64,000 nucleotides of DNA, from NCBI RefSeq assembly GCF_015714715.1, contig NZ_WAHS01000001.1, forward strand, positions 434,001 to 498,000. Reading direction: 5' to 3'. Under the pieces are notes generated by a model, which searched no databases, was not told the origin of the DNA, and was given only the letters and a program-made list of their open reading frames with translations. The stretch comes from Aestuariivirga litoralis. Its GTDB lineage: Bacteria; Pseudomonadota; Alphaproteobacteria; Rhizobiales; Aestuariivirgaceae. Positions within the stretch are counted from its first letter, which is position 1. Each line of letters opens with the position of its first letter. The position numbers and the translations under genes were made by a program. Of this stretch, positions 15,558-24,700 are shown in pieces.

Positions 15558-17981
15558 CTAGGCTTTCAGGCGTTCGTTCTTCGGGTCCCAGATACTTTCG
15601 GCAATGATGCGGGCTTTGCGCTTTTCGCTGAAGATCATGACTTCGAACTCAGTCCCGATGGCGGTCAATTTCGGATCGACATAGGCGAAGGCCAGCGACT
15701 TTCCTACCGCGTGACCGAAGCCGCCTGATGTGGTGAGGCCGACGATGTTGCCTTGGTGATAGACGGGCTCGTTGCCCATGCAATCGCTGTCAGTGTTTTC
15801 GACTTCCATATAGACTAGCTGGATGCGGGGCCCACGCTGTTTGAGATTGAGCGAAGCCGCCTTGCCGGTGAAGCCTTCTTTCTCCAGGCGGATGAAGCGC
15901 GCCATCGAGGCTTCGAACATGTCGATTTCGGCGGTGAGTTCCGAGCCCCAGCCGCGATAGGATTTTTCCATGCGCAGGGAGTTCATTGCATAAGTGCCGA
16001 ACAGCTGGATGCCAAGCGGCTTTCCTGCCTCCATCAGCGTGTCATAGACTTTCGGCGCATCGGCCATCGGCACATGGATTTCCCAGCCGAGCTCGCCTAC
16101 ATAGTTCACGCGTACGAGGCGCACGCCTTTGATGCTGGCCACTTCTCCCACTTGCGCCGTGAGCCAAGGGAAGGCGGCGTTGGAGAGATCGGTCTTGGTG
16201 CAGGCGCTCAGAACATCGCGGGCGCGCGGGCCGGCGAGGACGAGGACGGCATAATCATCCGTCACATCCGTGACGGTGACTTTCTCGCCAGCGCGCAGAC
16301 GCCAGGACAATTGATCGAAATCATAGTCCTGTGCGGCGGCAGCGCTCAGCACATAGAAATGATCATCAGCCAAGCGTGTGATGGTCATTTCACTTTCGAT
16401 GAAGCCGTTGTCGTTCAGCAAGTGAGACAGCGCGAGGCCGCCATTTTTGGCGGGGATCTTGTTGGCATGAATGCGGTTCAGGAAGCTGAAGGCATCTGGC
16501 CCCTTCACTTCGAATTTGGCGAAGGTGGAAAGGTCCATCAAGCCCACACGCTCGCGCACGGCCATGGCTTCGGCCTTCACGGCTTCAAAGGCGTTGTTGC
16601 GGCGGAAGGAATAGGCTTCACCCTTGCCGGATTTGTCGAACCAGCGGGCACGCTCCCAGCCGAAGATCTGGGCGAATTGCGCGCCCTCATTCTTCAGTTT
16701 GTCATAGAGCGAGGATTTGCGCAGGCGGCGGCCCACTTCGTGCTGCTCGGCTGGCTTGTAGCAATAATACATGTGGTGATAGTCGGTGACGGAAACTTCC
16801 GCTGTGTAATCCTTGGAGGCCCAATTGCCGAAGCGGCGCGGATCGAATTCGCGCATGTTGATTTCGGCTTGGCCATGGACCATCCATTGTGCCAGATATT
16901 TTCCGGCACCGCCTCCTTGGCAGATGCCGATCGACGCGCCGCAATGCATCCAGTAATTCTTCGGGCCATGGGCGGGGCCTGAGAGATAAACACCATCCGG
17001 TGTGTGAGTGATGGCGCCAGAGATGACGGACTTGATACCAGCCTTGCCGAAGAGTGGGAAACGCTCCGTGGCTTTTTCCAGCCAGGGCATGATGCGGTCC
17101 ACTTCGTTAGGCTCCAGCTCGCTTTCATAGTCCCAGCGCGGCGGCTGGCCATCCCAGCAAGTATGGGCGGTGGCGGTTTCATAGGGGCCAATCAGCACGC
17201 CGTTGGTTTCCTCGCGCAGATAGGCGTGGGAGTAAGGGTCGCGCACCACGGGCAGTTCCTGCTTCAGGTCAATCAACTCCTGCAGCGGTTCAGTGATGAT
17301 ATATTGGTGCAGCATGTTGGCGATCGGCACATTGTGCGCGGTCCAAGAGCCCACCACGTCGCAGTATGAGCCGGCCGAATTCACCACATGCTCGCAATCG
17401 ATATTGCCTTGCTCGGTGAAGACGCGCCATTCGCCATTGGGTAGCAGCTTGATGTCGATCACCCGGTTGCGGCGGTAGATTTCAGCGCCCAGCTTGCGCG
17501 CGCCCGCGGCCATGGCATTGGTGATGTCAGCCGGGGCGACATGGCCATCGGTCACCGTGCGGAAGGCGGCTTTGATGCCGAAGGTTTCGAGATAGGGGTG
17601 ATATTGCTTGATCTCAGAGGGGCCGATGATTTCGCCCTCGTATCCTGCGAGTTTTGAAATGCCATAGACATATTTCAGCCAGTTCACTTCCTCGTCGGTG
17701 GTGGCGAGGCGAAGACCACCGCAGCCATGCCACGAGACGGCTTGCCCGGTGAGCTCTTCAAGCTTGGGATAAAGCTGGGTGCCATAGAGATGCACCTTGG
17801 TCATGTTCAGCGAGCCGTTGAAATGTGGGCATTGGCCAGCCGCGTGCCAGGTGGAGCCGGAGGTGAGCTCGCCCTTTTCGATCAGGGCAATATCGGTCCA
17901 GCCTTCGAGCGCCAGATGGTAGAGCAGGCCCACGCCCATGACTCCGCCACCAACAACAACAACTCGCGCATGAGATTTCAT
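15558..17981 (-). CDS. FAD-dependent dimethylglycine/sarcosine dehydrogenase-like protein (DAO + GcvT domains)
   Basis: 807 residues in two parts. Residues 1-~385 are a DAO-type FAD domain with VVVVGGGVMGVGLLYHLA at the start and GSTWHAAGQ near residue 45, where the His aligns with the one that carries covalent FAD in dimethylglycine dehydrogenase. From about 440 on is the GcvT/aminomethyltransferase-like part (RERVGLMDLSTFAKFEVKGP; GYVGELGWEIH-type segment VNYVGELGWEIHVPM; C-terminal barrel with GGFGHAVGKSLAFAYV). Such enzymes oxidatively demethylate N-methylated amino acids and pass the methylene to tetrahydrofolate. Exact substrate is open. Downstream EamA genes are probably in the same operon. 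Confidence 0.88.
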   Translation of the reverse strand: MKSHARVVVVGGGVMGVGLLYHLALEGWTDIALIEKGELTSGSTWHAAGQCPHFNGSLNMTKVHLYGTQLYPKLEELTGQAVSWHGCGGLRLATTDEEVNWLKYVYGISKLAGYEGEIIGPSEIKQYHPYLETFGIKAAFRTVTDGHVAPADITNAMAAGARKLGAEIYRRNRVIDIKLLPNGEWRVFTEQGNIDCEHVVNSAGSYCDVVGSWTAHNVPIANMLHQYIITEPLQELIDLKQELPVVRDPYSHAYLREETNGVLIGPYETATAHTCWDGQPPRWDYESELEPNEVDRIMPWLEKATERFPLFGKAGIKSVISGAITHTPDGVYLSGPAHGPKNYWMHCGASIGICQGGGAGKYLAQWMVHGQAEINMREFDPRRFGNWASKDYTAEVSVTDYHHMYYCYKPAEQHEVGRRLRKSSLYDKLKNEGAQFAQIFGWERARWFDKSGKGEAYSFRRNNAFEAVKAEAMAVRERVGLMDLSTFAKFEVKGPDAFSFLNRIHANKIPAKNGGLALSHLLNDNGFIESEMTITRLADDHFYVLSAAAAQDYDFDQLSWRLRAGEKVTVTDVTDDYAVLVLAGPRARDVLSACTKTDLSNAAFPWLTAQVGEVASIKGVRLVRVNYVGELGWEIHVPMADAPKVYDTLMEAGKPLGIQLFGTYAMNSLRMEKSYRGWGSELTAEIDMFEASMARFIRLEKEGFTGKAASLNLKQRGPRIQLVYMEVENTDSDCMGNEPVYHQGNIVGLTTSGGFGHAVGKSLAFAYVDPKLTAIGTEFEVMIFSEKRKARIIAESIWDPKNERLKA

Positions 17982-18190
17982 GATTCAACTCCAGTTGCGG
18001 GCAATTTCGCTGATGGCACGGGCTTGAACAAGCTCCAGATTTTGCAGGGTGGTGAATCCGGCTCATGGGGCCGGTACGAACTCAACCTGTGATGGATTGT
18101 TGCAAGATCTGAAATAAATCACTACTCCTGATTGCTTTTTTCCTGGAGTAAGGTTCGCTAACAAATAGTGAAGTTCGTACGGGGAATAAC

Positions 18191-19039
18191 ATGAATTTTG
18201 GGGCATATGTTGCGGGTTTGATTTTTGCTTTCGCAGTCGGTTGCGTTGGGACATCCTCAGTGGCGGCGGATATCACCTCCGGCCCATTGCCTGCGGTTTC
18301 CGGGATCAATGGCAAGATTGAGTTTGAGGGTGGCCCCTATGCGATTGATGCGTTCAACGGCAGCACTGAATGGAAGGGTGGTGCCTCCTTGTCCATTCCA
18401 TTGGGCGAGCGCTTTGGCCTGCAAGGTGACCTCGGGGTAGCGAATACAATTGCCGGCAGCAGCATCAGGGGTGGGGTTCTCCATTTTTATACGCGCGACC
18501 CCAGCGCCTATCTTTTGGGCGTGACAGGTGGCGGCTTCTGGACTGACAACGGCGACGCGCAGGCGATCGGGCCGGAAGTAGAACTCTATTCTGGTCGGTT
18601 TTCATTCCAGGCATGGGGTGGCTATCTGAATGCCAATTTCAACAATGTGAGCGGCGGCAAGTTTTTTGGCTTCGGGGATATTTCCTATTACGCGACCGAG
18701 AATTTTCGCCTGAATGTGGGCGTGCGTGACGTAGCCGACTTCAAGACGGCACATATTGGCGCCGAATATCTGCTGAGTGAAGAAACGCCTTTGGCGATCA
18801 CGCTAAATGGCAAGATTGGCGACGATAACTACCGTGCAGCGGACTTGGGCTTGCGCTTCTATTTTGGTCCGACAGCCAAGAGCCTGATGCACCGCCACCG
18901 CGAAGACGATCCGCCGAACCGTATTCTCGATGTGTTTGACAGTGTGGGAAGCCAGTTCGGGAAACCTTTGACAGGTCCTGACTCCTGCGTGCCGCCCGCG
19001 ACACATTGGAACGGTTCTTTCTGCGAGATTCCGGAATAA
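18191..19039 (+). CDS. Predicted outer-membrane beta-barrel-like protein of unknown function
   Basis: 282 residues. A signal peptide is evident (hydrophobic core AGLIFAFAVGCVG, cleavage likely after SSVAA near residue 26). The mature part alternates polar and aromatic/hydrophobic residues with many Gly and Phe/Tyr (LGVTGGGFWT, FSFQAWGGYLNANF, DLGLRFYFGP), a pattern of transmembrane beta-strands or porin-like proteins. The C-terminus contains two Cys pairs (DSCVPPATHWNGSFCEIPE) that may form a disulfide. No family assigned. It is monocistronic and followed by a strong terminator. The region 17982-18190 ahead of it holds only its presumed promoter. Confidence 0.65.
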   Translation: MNFGAYVAGLIFAFAVGCVGTSSVAADITSGPLPAVSGINGKIEFEGGPYAIDAFNGSTEWKGGASLSIPLGERFGLQGDLGVANTIAGSSIRGGVLHFYTRDPSAYLLGVTGGGFWTDNGDAQAIGPEVELYSGRFSFQAWGGYLNANFNNVSGGKFFGFGDISYYATENFRLNVGVRDVADFKTAHIGAEYLLSEETPLAITLNGKIGDDNYRAADLGLRFYFGPTAKSLMHRHREDDPPNRILDVFDSVGSQFGKPLTGPDSCVPPATHWNGSFCEIPE

Positions 19040-19060
19040 ATCGCCTCATATGGCGTGAAG

Positions 19061-19086
19061 GGCCGCTCTTTGGAGCGGCCTTTTTT
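19061..19086 (+). terminator. Rho-independent terminator
   Basis: Perfect 8-bp stem GGCCGCTC/GAGCGGCC with TTTG loop followed immediately by six T residues, starting 21 bp after the stop codon of the outer-membrane-like gene. Confidence 0.9.
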
Positions 19087-19819
19087 ATTTGGCAAGCTGA
19101 TAAAGCATCAGCGCGGCAGCTGCGCCCACATTAAGGCTTTCAACTCCGGCCTTCATCGGAATCCTGACCTTTGTCTTGCAAGCCTTTGAAACGGAATCAG
19201 AAAGGCCACGCGATTCGGAACCCAGGACCATCAATGTGGGCGCCTTGTAGCTTCGGCGGAAATCCTGTGATGCATCCATGCGCGTGGCCACGCTTTCGCC
19301 CGGCCAGCCGCCGAGGAAATCCACAAAACTCTGTTGCGGCATGCGGGTGAGCGGCAGCGCGAAGACCGAGCCCGTTGAGGCGCGCACGCATTCGCCCGCA
19401 TAGGGATCGCAGCAATCGCCGACCAGAATGATGCCCGCCATTTGTGCCGCATCGGCCGTACGGATGATGGTGCCGAGATTGCCGGGATCGCGGATTTCTT
19501 CCAGCGCCAGCCAGTTGCCTTCCTTGGAAGGATGCGGCTGCCAGCGCTGCGGGAAGGCGGCCAGCACATCATGCGGGTTATTCTGCGCGGAAAGTTCAGC
19601 CATCAGCTTTTCGGTGACAATGAAGGGCTTGATGTCGTCGAACATGTGGATGGGCTTGGTGGAGATCAAATAGGCGGGCTGCCAGCCCAAGGCTTCGGCA
19701 CGCTCCAGCATCTGCAGGCCTTCGGCCACGAACAGGCCGGCGTCACGGCGGCCCTTCTTGTCGGCAAGGGAGCGGATTAGCTTGATGGTGGGATTTTGGG
19801 CAGATGAAATCGGCAGCAT
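19085..19819 (-). CDS. TrmH/SpoU family RNA methyltransferase
   Basis: 244 residues: an N-terminal substrate-binding part (ISSAQNPTIKLIRSLADKKGRRD, FVAEGLQMLERA) and a C-terminal SPOUT knot with the three motifs: DPGNLGTIIRTADA (motif 1), LVLGSESRGLSD-type segment (MVLGSESRGLSD, motif 2) and IPMKAGVESLNVGAAAALML (motif 3). This family 2'-O-methylates ribose in rRNA or tRNA using S-adenosylmethionine. The N-terminal domain is the rRNA-type rather than TrmH proper. Target nucleotide unknown. The stop lies inside the T-tract of the convergent terminator. Confidence 0.9.
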   Translation of the reverse strand: MLPISSAQNPTIKLIRSLADKKGRRDAGLFVAEGLQMLERAEALGWQPAYLISTKPIHMFDDIKPFIVTEKLMAELSAQNNPHDVLAAFPQRWQPHPSKEGNWLALEEIRDPGNLGTIIRTADAAQMAGIILVGDCCDPYAGECVRASTGSVFALPLTRMPQQSFVDFLGGWPGESVATRMDASQDFRRSYKAPTLMVLGSESRGLSDSVSKACKTKVRIPMKAGVESLNVGAAAALMLYQLAK

Positions 19820-19922
19820 GATTCCTCATACCCACAGTCCCGCATGCGCACAATGCCGGGTGAGCGCTTCTCAGGTTTGGCATTCCATGCCAAGCTTTCA
19901 CAAAAGATTCTGGGAGTGAGTG

Positions 19923-21713
19923 ATGACATCGGCAAATGAAACAGTTTCAACCTGGCTGGTGCAATTTGATGCTGCGCTTAAGGCGCGAGACATCAGCGCC
20001 GCGACAACATTATTCGGCGAAGACTGTTTCTGGCGCGACCTGGTCAGCTTCACCTGGAACCACAAGACGATGGAAGGCCGCGCAGCGATTGCCGACATGC
20101 TGGCGGCAACACTCAAGGATGCAAAACCTTCACACTGGAAAATCGAGGGCGATGCCACCACAGACGGAGACTTGACCGAAAGCTGGATCACTTTCGAGAC
20201 GGCATCGGGCCGGGGCAGGGGCCGTCTGCGCCTCAAGGGCGGCAAGGCTTGGATTCTGCTGACCACACTGGTTGAGCTGAAAGGGCATGAAGAGAAGAAT
20301 GGCACGCGCCGCATCAAGGGCGCTGTTCATGGCGTGCACAAGAACCGTGAGACCTGGCTTGAATCGCGTGAGCGGGAAGAGCGTGAGCTGGGCCACAAAG
20401 TGCAGCCCTATTGCCTGATCATCGGCGGCGGGCAGGGCGGCATCATATTGGGCGCGCGGTTGCGCAAGCTGGGCGTGCCGACGATTATCATCGAAAAGAA
20501 CAAGAACCCCGGCGACAGCTGGCGCAAGCGCTACAAGTCGCTCTGCCTGCATGATCCAATCTGGTACGATCATTTGCCCTATATGCCATTCCCGGCGGAC
20601 TGGCCGATCTTCTCGCCCAAGGACAAGATCGCTGATTGGCTGGAAATGTATACCAAGGTGATGGAGCTGAATTACTGGGGCTCCACCACTTGTGAAAGCG
20701 CCAGATACGACGAAAAGAAAAAGGAATGGGTGGTGAAGGTGAAGCGGGCCGGCAAGGCCATTACCTTGAAGCCCAAGCAATTGGTGCTGGCCACCGGCCT
20801 TTCGGGTTTCCCCAACATGCCGAAATCAAAAGGTGAAGCCAGCTTCAAGGGCGACATCCACCACTCGTCGAAACATCCGGGCCCTGATGCCTACAAGGGC
20901 AAGAAGGCCGTCATCATCGGCTCGAACAATTCGGCGCATGATATTGCAGCGGCACTCTGGGAAAATGGATGTGACGTCACGATGGTGCAGCGGACCAGCA
21001 CGATGATCGCGCGCTCCGATACATTGATGGAGCTGGAGGCCGGGCCGCTGTTTTCGGAAGAGGCGGTGGCGCGCGGCATCGATGTGCACAAGGCTGATCT
21101 GCTCTATGCGGCCAATCCCTACAAGGAACAGGCCAAGGGTTTGATCCCGGTGACCAACGCAATCCGCGAGCGTGATGCAGAATTCTACAAGCGCCTGGAG
21201 AAAGCTGGCTTCATGCTGGACTTTGGCGATGATGGTTCGGGCCTGCATGTGAAATATATCCGCCGTGGCTCAGGCTATTACATTGACGTCGGCGCCTCGG
21301 AACTGATCGCGGACGGCAAAATAAAATTAAAGACCAAGGTATCGATTGCCGAGGTCAAGCCGAAATCGGTGGTGTTCACCGATGGCAGCGAGGTGAAGGC
21401 CGACCTGATCGTCTATGCCACCGGCTATGGCAACATGAACAACTGGGCAGCAAAGCTGATCTCGCAGGATGTTGCCGACAAGGTGGGCCGCTGCTGGGGT
21501 ATAGGCTCTAATACCATCAAGGATCCGGGCCCGTGGGAAGGTGAGCCGCGCAATATGTGGAAGCCGACGCAGCAGGAAGCGCTGTGGTTCCATGGCGGCA
21601 ATCTGCATCAGTCGCGCCACATGTCGCAATTCCTGTCACTACAGATCAAGGCGCGGATGGAAGGGATTGGTACGCCGGTTTACGGATTGCAGGAAGTGCA
21701 TCACAAGGCGTGA
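19923..21713 (+). CDS. Flavin-containing monooxygenase with N-terminal NTF2-like domain
   Basis: 596 residues from the ATG at 19923 (GGGAG six bases upstream; a GTG one codon earlier is also possible). Residues ~1-150 look like a SnoaL/NTF2-like domain. The FAD motif IGGGQGGIILGARLRK lies near residue 165, the NADPH motif IIGSNNSAHDIAAALWENG near 340, and the FMO fingerprint F-x-G-x3-H appears as FKGDIHHSS near 315. Such enzymes insert oxygen at N or S atoms or in Baeyer-Villiger reactions; several bacterial relatives are annotated as putative flavoprotein K+ transporters. Substrate unknown. The 3' end faces the giant repeat gene with 7 bp between them. Confidence 0.85.
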   Translation: MTSANETVSTWLVQFDAALKARDISAATTLFGEDCFWRDLVSFTWNHKTMEGRAAIADMLAATLKDAKPSHWKIEGDATTDGDLTESWITFETASGRGRGRLRLKGGKAWILLTTLVELKGHEEKNGTRRIKGAVHGVHKNRETWLESREREERELGHKVQPYCLIIGGGQGGIILGARLRKLGVPTIIIEKNKNPGDSWRKRYKSLCLHDPIWYDHLPYMPFPADWPIFSPKDKIADWLEMYTKVMELNYWGSTTCESARYDEKKKEWVVKVKRAGKAITLKPKQLVLATGLSGFPNMPKSKGEASFKGDIHHSSKHPGPDAYKGKKAVIIGSNNSAHDIAAALWENGCDVTMVQRTSTMIARSDTLMELEAGPLFSEEAVARGIDVHKADLLYAANPYKEQAKGLIPVTNAIRERDAEFYKRLEKAGFMLDFGDDGSGLHVKYIRRGSGYYIDVGASELIADGKIKLKTKVSIAEVKPKSVVFTDGSEVKADLIVYATGYGNMNNWAAKLISQDVADKVGRCWGIGSNTIKDPGPWEGEPRNMWKPTQQEALWFHGGNLHQSRHMSQFLSLQIKARMEGIGTPVYGLQEVHHKA

Positions 21714-21720
21714 AGTAGCT

Positions 21721-24700
21721 CTACTGCAGGTAATCCACGTCGTGTTGCGAGACGACGTAAGTGGCGGTGAAGCGCACCACATCGCCGGGGCCCAGCGCTG
21801 ACCAGATGCCATCGTTGGTGGTAGCATCATTGGAAACGCCGCTGGTGCTGGTGGTCAGCGTCTCGCCGTACGGGCCGGTGAAAACGCCGGTGCCGTTATG
21901 ATTGTCGCTGATGGTGATGTTGGTCATCGTCACATTGCCGGTGTTGGTGACGCTGTAGGTATAAGTCAGTGTTTGGCCGACAGCGACCGGGCCTGTCGGC
22001 GAAACGGTTTTGGACACTGTGAGGCCAGGGGCACCCTTGGTATCGGTGATGATGCAGGTGAAATCGGAACCCGCTTTCACATTCGCACTGGCAAGGGTGA
22101 GCGTGTTGCCTGACATCGTGCCCAGCGTGCCGGTGTTTCCGGTGACCGCGCCATTGGCGTCGGTGCAACTGCCGGCTGACACGAACCAGCCGCCGAGGGC
22201 TGCTTCGCTGAGGGTGACGGCGCTGCCAATTGTGGTCACATTGATCGGCGTGGGCGAGGCCGGTGTAGCGGTTGAGGCTGCCGTGGTCGTGATGGATGCC
22301 GGTGTAGATGCGAGATTGGTTTGACTGAAGGTGAATGCGCCACCTGCTCCACCAAGCGTGATCTTCTGCAAGGTGAGGCGCGAGCGGAAGTCCGTCAGCA
22401 CGCAAGTGATGTCTGCGCCGGCGACGATCTTGGCGGCTGTCACGGTGACGATATTGCCGGCAAAGGTGCCGAAGGTTCCGGTATTGCCCGTCACCGCACT
22501 GTTGGCATCCGTGCAACTGGCGGCGGTGAGTGCGTAGCCGGCAACGGGGGTCTGCTGCAGGCTGACATCGGTGCCGATGGCCAATACCTTGGAGAGCGTG
22601 GGCGAGGAAGGGGTTGCCGTTCCAGCGCTGGTGGTTGTGATGTTGGCCGGCGTGAAGGCCAGGTTGGACTGGGAGAAGCTGAAGGGACCATCGAAGCCGG
22701 CCATGGTGAGAAGCTGCAGCTTGAAGGTTGGCGTCTTGTTGTCGGTGACGGTGCAGGCGATGGCATTGCCCGGGGCCGTGGCGCTGGCGTCGAAAAGCAT
22801 CGCACCGGTCGCGTAAGTGGGCGTGACGGTGCCTGAGCCAAGGCCGGTGCAGGTGACGGTGCTGAATTGATAGCCCGTCGGAATGCCTTGGGTGATGGTG
22901 GAGGCGGTCGAAGCCGCAGTCAAAGTTTGTGTCGCTCCGGCAAGGCCGGTGCCCGGCGTGACGGTGGTGATGGTTTGGCTGGACCAGCCGTTGGTGCCAG
23001 TGAAAGTGAAGCTGGTTACGCTGCCATTGCTCTTCATAGTGAGCGTGACCGTTGGCAATTTGTTTGAGGTGAGCACGCAGGCAAAGTCTGCACCCGCCAC
23101 CACGTTGGCTGACGCCAGTGTCATCACGCCAGAAGCGATGGACCCGAAGGTGCCGGTATTGCCGGTGATGCTGCTGTTGGTATCAGTGCAGCTTGCCGCG
23201 TTCAGATCAAAGCCCGCTGGTCCCGTGCCGGTCACCGTGATTGCAGTGCCGATGGTTGCGACATTGATGGCAGTGGGGGAAGACGGCGTGGCAGTGGAGG
23301 CGGCCGTGGTGGTGATGTTGCCCGGCGTAGATGCCAGATTGGTCTGCGCGAAAGTGAACGGCCCGCTATAACCGCCCATCGTGGTGACTTGCAGTTTGAA
23401 GGTAGGCGTTTTGATATCGCTGAGCGCGCAGGTGAAATCAGCACCCGCCACGACTTTCGAGGCGGCCACTGTCAGGACATTGCTGGCGACCGTTCCGAAG
23501 CTCCCGGTATTGCCGGTGACGCTGCTATTGGCATCGGTGCAGCTGACGCTGCCGAATGTGTAGCCTGAAGCCGGTGTTTGGGTGAGCTGCACTTGGGTGC
23601 CGATGGTCGTCACATTGATGCCAGTGGGCGAGGCAGGTGTTGCGGTATTCACTGCCGTGGTGGTGATCGAGCTTGGCGTGCTGGCCAGATTGGCAGGGGC
23701 AGAGAAGGTGAAGGGACCGCCAAAATTACCTGCGGTGGAAACTTGGACCTTGAAGGTGGGCGTCTTGTCATCGGTCACCGTGCAGGCGACTGCATTGCCG
23801 GGCGCTGTTGCCAAGGCATCTAGCGCGATCGCACCCGAAGCGTAGGTGGGTGTGGCAGTGCCTGAACCCATGCCAGTGCAGGACAGAACCGAGAACTGAT
23901 AGGCGATGGGGATGGTTTGGGTGACCGTCGTGGCAGTGGAAACCGCGCTCAAGGTCTGCGTTGCGCCGGCGACGCCGGTGCCTGGCGTCACGGTAGTGAT
24001 GGTTTGCGATGACCAGCCATTGGTGCCGGTGAAGGTGAAGCCGGTGACGCCGCCATTGCTCTTCATGGTCAGCGTCAGCGTGGCCAGCTTGTTGGATGAA
24101 AGCACGCAGGTGAAATCTGCACCGGCAACAACTTTGGCTGAAGCGACAGTCAACACGTTGCTGGCGAAGCTGCCGAATGTGCCGGTGTTGCCAGTGACCG
24201 AGCTGTTGGCGTCAGTGCAGGCTACGGCATTGAGATCAAAGCCTGCGGGCGATGTTGCGGTGACCGTCACAGCAGTCGTGAATGCACTGACATTTATGGC
24301 CGTGGGCGAGGCAGGCGTTGCGGTGGCCGCCGCAGTGGTGGTGATGTTGCCCGGGGCCGAGGCCAAGTTGGTTTGAGCGAATGAGAACGGACCGCCATAG
24401 CCGCCGGTGGTGGAGACCTGCAGTTTGAAGGTTGGCGTCTTGTCGTCCGTCACCGTGCAGGCGATGGCATTGCCTGCCGCCGTGGCGCTGGCGTTGAAGA
24501 TCATGGCACCGCTGGCCAAAGTAGGCGTGACTGTGCCAGAGCCCAGACCAGTGCAGGAAACCGATGCGAATTGATACGCGCCGGGAATCGTCTGCGTGAC
24601 GGTGGTTGCGGTGGAAACTGCGCTTAAGATCTGTGTGGCGCCTGCCACGCCTGTCCCCGGTGTGACGGTGGTGATGGTCTGGCTGGTCCAGCCATTGGTA

